DNA of 8,793 bases from Prevotellaceae bacterium (lineage in GTDB: Bacteria > Bacteroidota > Bacteroidia > Bacteroidales > UBA932). Position 1 is the stretch's first letter, and every line of letters begins with the position of its first letter. This document shows positions 7,832 to 8,793 of this stretch, piece after piece. The DNA lies in contig JAITQP010000123.1 of assembly GCA_031288885.1 (NCBI GenBank), forward strand, positions 1 to 8,793, read 5' to 3'. Below the pieces are notes generated by a model. That model was not told where the DNA came from. It was given only the letters and a program-made list of their open reading frames with translations, and made no database searches. A program made the position numbers and the translations under genes.

Positions 7832-7862
7832 TAAAAGTACGCTTTATTTTTTGAAGCGCAAA
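7832..7862 (-). promoter_or_regulatory. Candidate Bacteroidota promoter for pyrG-glyS
   Basis: On the - strand, TTTG (7859-7862) is followed by exactly 19 bases and then TACTTTTA (7832-7839), seven of eight matches to the TAnnTTTG -7 element. The arrangement is that of the primary sigma factor promoters described in Bacteroides. Transcription would begin near 7825, leaving an AT-rich leader of about 57 nt before the pyrG ATG. The spacer is bounded by an inverted CGCTT/AAGCG pair. A 4-bp stem around CTTAAT (about 7816-7829) lies close to the predicted start and is weak. Confidence 0.5.
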
Positions 7863-7871
7863 ATTTTTTCT

Positions 7872-7906
7872 GTTAGTGATTAGCTATTAGTGATTAGTGA
7901 TTAGTG
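7872..7906. repeat. Five-unit heptamer tandem repeat (ATTAGTG)
   Basis: Thirty-five bases made of five 7-base units: GTTAGTG, ATTAGCT, then ATTAGTG three times. It lies directly upstream of the predicted pyrG promoter on the - strand, at the boundary between the AT-rich pyrG leader and the GC-rich repeat tract. Tandem heptamers are known as short repeats in some cyanobacteria; no function is evident here. Confidence 0.8.
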
Positions 7907-7940
7907 GCGCGAGGCGTGGCGTGGCGGCATAGGGGTGTAG

Positions 7941-7969
7941 GGGCGGGTTTTAAACCCGCCCTTATTTTT
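7941..7969 (+). repeat. GC-rich palindrome with T-rich tail (terminator-like)
   Basis: GGGCGGGTTT and AAACCCGCCC form a 10-bp perfect inverted repeat about a single central T (7941-7961), followed on the + strand by TTATTTTT (7962-7969). By shape it could act as an intrinsic terminator for + strand transcription, but no + strand gene is found between here and 1872. On the - strand, the direction of gldD readthrough, there is no T tract after the stem. It is more likely an intergenic repeat unit than the terminator of a gene in this window. Confidence 0.5.
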
Positions 7970-7991
7970 GCATACCACCCGTGCCCACCTC

Positions 7992-8178
7992 TGCCGTCAT
8001 TCCGACCGACGCGCGCGAGGGACGAGCGCGCGGAGCGGAGGAACCTCCTCGCAAACAGCCGTCCCCGCACGCCTCGCGCCATTGCACGCTTTGCGCCGTC
8101 ACGTGAGGGACGGAATGTGGGTATTGCCGCCTCGTCGCTATCCGTGATGTTCCGTCCCTACGGGTAGGGTGTGCAAAC
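7992..8178. repeat. Left arm of large inverted repeat
   Basis: This arm is the inverted counterpart of 8385-8563. The outer 54 bp (7992-8045) match the reverse complement of 8511-8563 with two substitutions and one indel by eye. Similarity resumes through ACAGCCGTCC, GCACGC, TTGCACGCT and GCGCCGTC to GGGTAGGGTGTGCAAAC at the inner end. Relative to the right arm it lacks about 29 bp after 8045 and carries an extra module of about 57-60 bp (8103-8162). A 14-bp segment inside it (8068-8081) is also an exact inverted copy of 7905-7918. It encodes nothing recognisable. Confidence 0.75.
8103..8162. repeat. Palindrome-ended module, copy B (nested in left arm)
   Basis: GAGGGACGGAA at one end and TTCCGTCCCTAC at the other enclose a centre of about 35 bases. 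The unit is the reverse-complement relative of copy A (4478-4540). The right arm of the large inverted repeat has no such unit at the matching place: it reads GCGCCGTCCCGTTGGGTAGG straight through on the - strand, while the left arm reads GCGCCGTCACGT, the module, then GGGTAGGG. A small CCCTAC-GG-GTAGGG palindrome (8156-8169) straddles its right border. Confidence 0.7.
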
Positions 8179-8384
8179 GCAACGAAATTCTTCTTACAAA
8201 AACAGCCTCATTTTTATCATCTAACATTCTATGAATAAACTTATTATAAACAAAACATGGGAAGAATTTTATTCACAATAAAAATGCCTCTATAATTCAC
8301 TCTATATTTATATTATGTTCATTTTGTGTATCATCATGTTAACTGTAGTTTTTCAGAAAAAAACCAGCAGAAAAATTTTAGCAT
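8179..8384. other. AT-rich unique island between the inverted-repeat arms
   Basis: About 206 bp of markedly AT-rich sequence between two GC-rich arms, with sharp boundaries at the shared GTGTGCAAAC / GTTTGCACAC blocks. No gene is recognised. The only complete short frame I noted with an ATG is a 16-codon one (8231-8281, MNKLIINKTWEEFYSQ), which lacks a ribosome binding site and any known family and could be chance. It holds one promoter-like sequence (8323-8353). Confidence 0.55.
8323..8353 (+). promoter_or_regulatory. Promoter-like sequence inside the AT-rich island
   Basis: TTTG (8323-8326), 19 bases, then TAGTTTTT (8346-8353) matches the Bacteroidota promoter layout with seven of eight bases in the -7 element. 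It points rightward into the right arm, so a transcript starting near 8360 would contain the right arm and could run antisense into the 3' end of gldD. Such matches arise readily by chance in AT-rich DNA. Confidence 0.25.
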
Positions 8385-8393
8385 GTTTGCACA

Positions 8394-8416
8394 CCCTACC
8401 CTACCCTACCCTACCC
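8394..8416. repeat. CCCTA pentamer array
   Basis: Four consecutive CCCTA units (8394-8413) plus CCC. The matching position in the left arm has only a single TAGGG unit, so the array has expanded or contracted since the arms diverged. Confidence 0.85.
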
Positions 8417-8425
8417 AACGGGACG

Positions 8426-8457
8426 GCGCGAAGCGTGCAACCGCGCGAAGCGTGCAA
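8426..8457. repeat. Direct repeat of GCGCGAAGCGTGCAA, period 17
   Basis: Two identical 15-base units (8426-8440 and 8443-8457) separated by CC. The left arm has a degraded version of the same pair, so the duplication predates divergence of the arms. With only two units and a 2-bp spacer it is not a CRISPR array. Confidence 0.85.
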
Positions 8458-8594
8458 ATAGGACGGCTGTATGCGGGGAGATTTGGCTTCGCCGAGCTCC
8501 GCTTCGCTCCGGTTCTCCACTCCGCGCGCTCGTACCTCGCGCGCGTCGGTCGGAATGACGGCAGGGGGCGGGTGCAATGAGGGGAACAAGACAT

Positions 8595-8606
8595 CGTTAC
8601 AACAAC
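8595..8606 (-). repeat. Third copy of the TTGTTGTAACG end motif
   Basis: On the - strand this site reads TTGTTGTAACGA, matching the first 11 bases of the left terminal repeat at 4401-4412. It lies about 30 bp outside the right arm. It may mark the end of a related element whose other end is lost, since I find no partner copy in 7769-8384. Confidence 0.4.
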
Positions 8607-8627
8607 CCCTTTCCTAATTCCCCATTC

Positions 8628-8662
8628 TTAATTCTTAATTCTTAATTATTAATTCGTAATTC
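8628..8662. repeat. Five-unit heptamer tandem repeat (TTAATTC) at the gldD stop
   Basis: Thirty-five bases in five 7-base units on the + strand: TTAATTC twice, TTAATTA, TTAATTC, GTAATTC. The last unit runs into the gldD stop codon (8661-8663, read as TGA on the - strand). The unit is the same as at the pyrG-glyS junction. Two looser relatives (CTAATTC, CCATTC) precede the array. Confidence 0.8.
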
Positions 8663-8793
8663 ACTTAAACTCCCGCGACTCCATCAGGTGGCGGATGTCT
8701 TCGGTGATAAATTGGATGACGGGCGCAAGGGAGTCGCAGTTGGGGTGCACGTTGAAGTAGAGCGAGCCGCGCAGGAAGTGTTTTGTGCTGTCG
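8661..8793 (-). CDS. gldD: GldD-like gliding-motility lipoprotein, C-terminal fragment
   Basis: The last 43 codons plus stop of a gene whose body lies beyond the right edge of the window. The fragment contains DSTKHFLRGSLYFNVHPN, then DSLAPVIQFITEDIRHLMES. I recognise this as the typical C-terminus of GldD, the Bacteroidota lipoprotein needed for gliding in Flavobacterium johnsoniae and present also in some non-gliding members. The signal peptide and lipobox Cys are outside the window and cannot be checked. The frame was found by reading the - strand from the edge. It is followed by heptamer repeats and then a long non-coding tract, with no clear intrinsic terminator. The identification rests on remembered family resemblance over a short stretch. 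Confidence 0.78.
   Translation of the reverse strand, partial: DSTKHFLRGSLYFNVHPNCDSLAPVIQFITEDIRHLMESREFK

Larger units (their letters stand above)
8385..8563. repeat. Right arm of large inverted repeat
   Basis: Inverted counterpart of 7992-8178. It begins at GTTTGCACAC (8385-8394), continues with an expanded CCCTA array and a 17-bp-period duplication, and ends in the strongly conserved outer segment (8511-8563). It has an extra segment of about 29 bp (near 8482-8510) containing GGCTTCGCCGAGC and lacks the palindrome-ended module of the left arm. Confidence 0.75.

Noticed and set aside
7941..7969. Intrinsic terminator for gldD
   Set aside because: The T-rich tail is on the + strand side, whereas gldD is transcribed on the - strand and lies about 700 bp away; the orientation is wrong.
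7904..8167. 87-codon frame on the + strand in the left arm region
   Set aside because: Its translation (GAGFKPAL, RARDERAERRN and similar) is what the GC-rich hairpins and repeat arm give when read as codons. A similar spurious frame starts on the opposite strand at 8082.
8231..8281. 16-codon small protein gene in the AT-rich island
   Set aside because: It has a start and stop but no ribosome binding signal, no family resemblance and no conservation evidence; a frame this short is expected by chance.
8426..8457. Possible CRISPR-like direct repeat
   Set aside because: There are only two 15-base units separated by two bases, no spacers of normal length and no cas genes in the window.
8326..8580. 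84-codon frame on the + strand in the right arm
   Set aside because: It runs from AT-rich unique DNA into the repeat arm with no domain, no initiation signal and repeat-derived composition.

Overview
The window looks like chromosomal DNA from a Bacteroidota bacterium, probably Bacteroidales or a relative. The evidence is a C-terminal fragment that reads as the gliding-motility lipoprotein GldD, an alpha2-type glycyl-tRNA synthetase, a long YfhO-family membrane protein, a DUF4143-type ATPase, start codons without Shine-Dalgarno sequences, and a candidate promoter of the Bacteroidota form TTTG-N19-TAnnTTTG ahead of pyrG. No species can be named from this sequence alone.

Layout. Positions 1-1872 (+ strand) hold the 3' part of an AAA ATPase/DUF4143 gene, cut by the window edge just after its Walker A motif, followed 18 bp later by a family 2 glycosyltransferase. 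The glycosyltransferase runs tail to tail into yfhO (1852-4365, - strand), and the two coding regions overlap by 21 bp. A 230-bp repeat-filled gap (4366-4595) separates yfhO from glyS (4596-6146, -). pyrG (6164-7768, -) lies 17 bp upstream of glyS, so pyrG-glyS is probably one transcript. An 892-bp non-coding tract (7769-8660) follows, then the last 43 codons of gldD (8661-8793, -).

The protein-coding content is mostly core metabolism and envelope functions: CTP synthesis, glycyl-tRNA charging, a GT-C-like membrane protein and a sugar transferase. I see no defence system, toxin, CRISPR array, tRNA or rRNA.

The unusual part is the non-coding DNA. The 7769-8660 tract contains a large imperfect inverted repeat: a left arm of about 187 bp and a right arm of about 179 bp around a roughly 200-bp AT-rich island. 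The left arm carries an extra palindrome-ended module of about 60 bp that the right arm lacks, so the pair gives a filled-site/empty-site comparison. A second copy of that module, in the opposite orientation, sits 3.6 kb away in the yfhO-glyS gap, inside a 166-bp block with imperfect 12-bp terminal inverted repeats. Heptamer tandem repeats occur at three sites, two of them overlapping the stop codons of pyrG and gldD. Together these look like a family of small, mosaic, non-autonomous repeats in the gaps between housekeeping genes. Mobility is an inference from two copies in one window.
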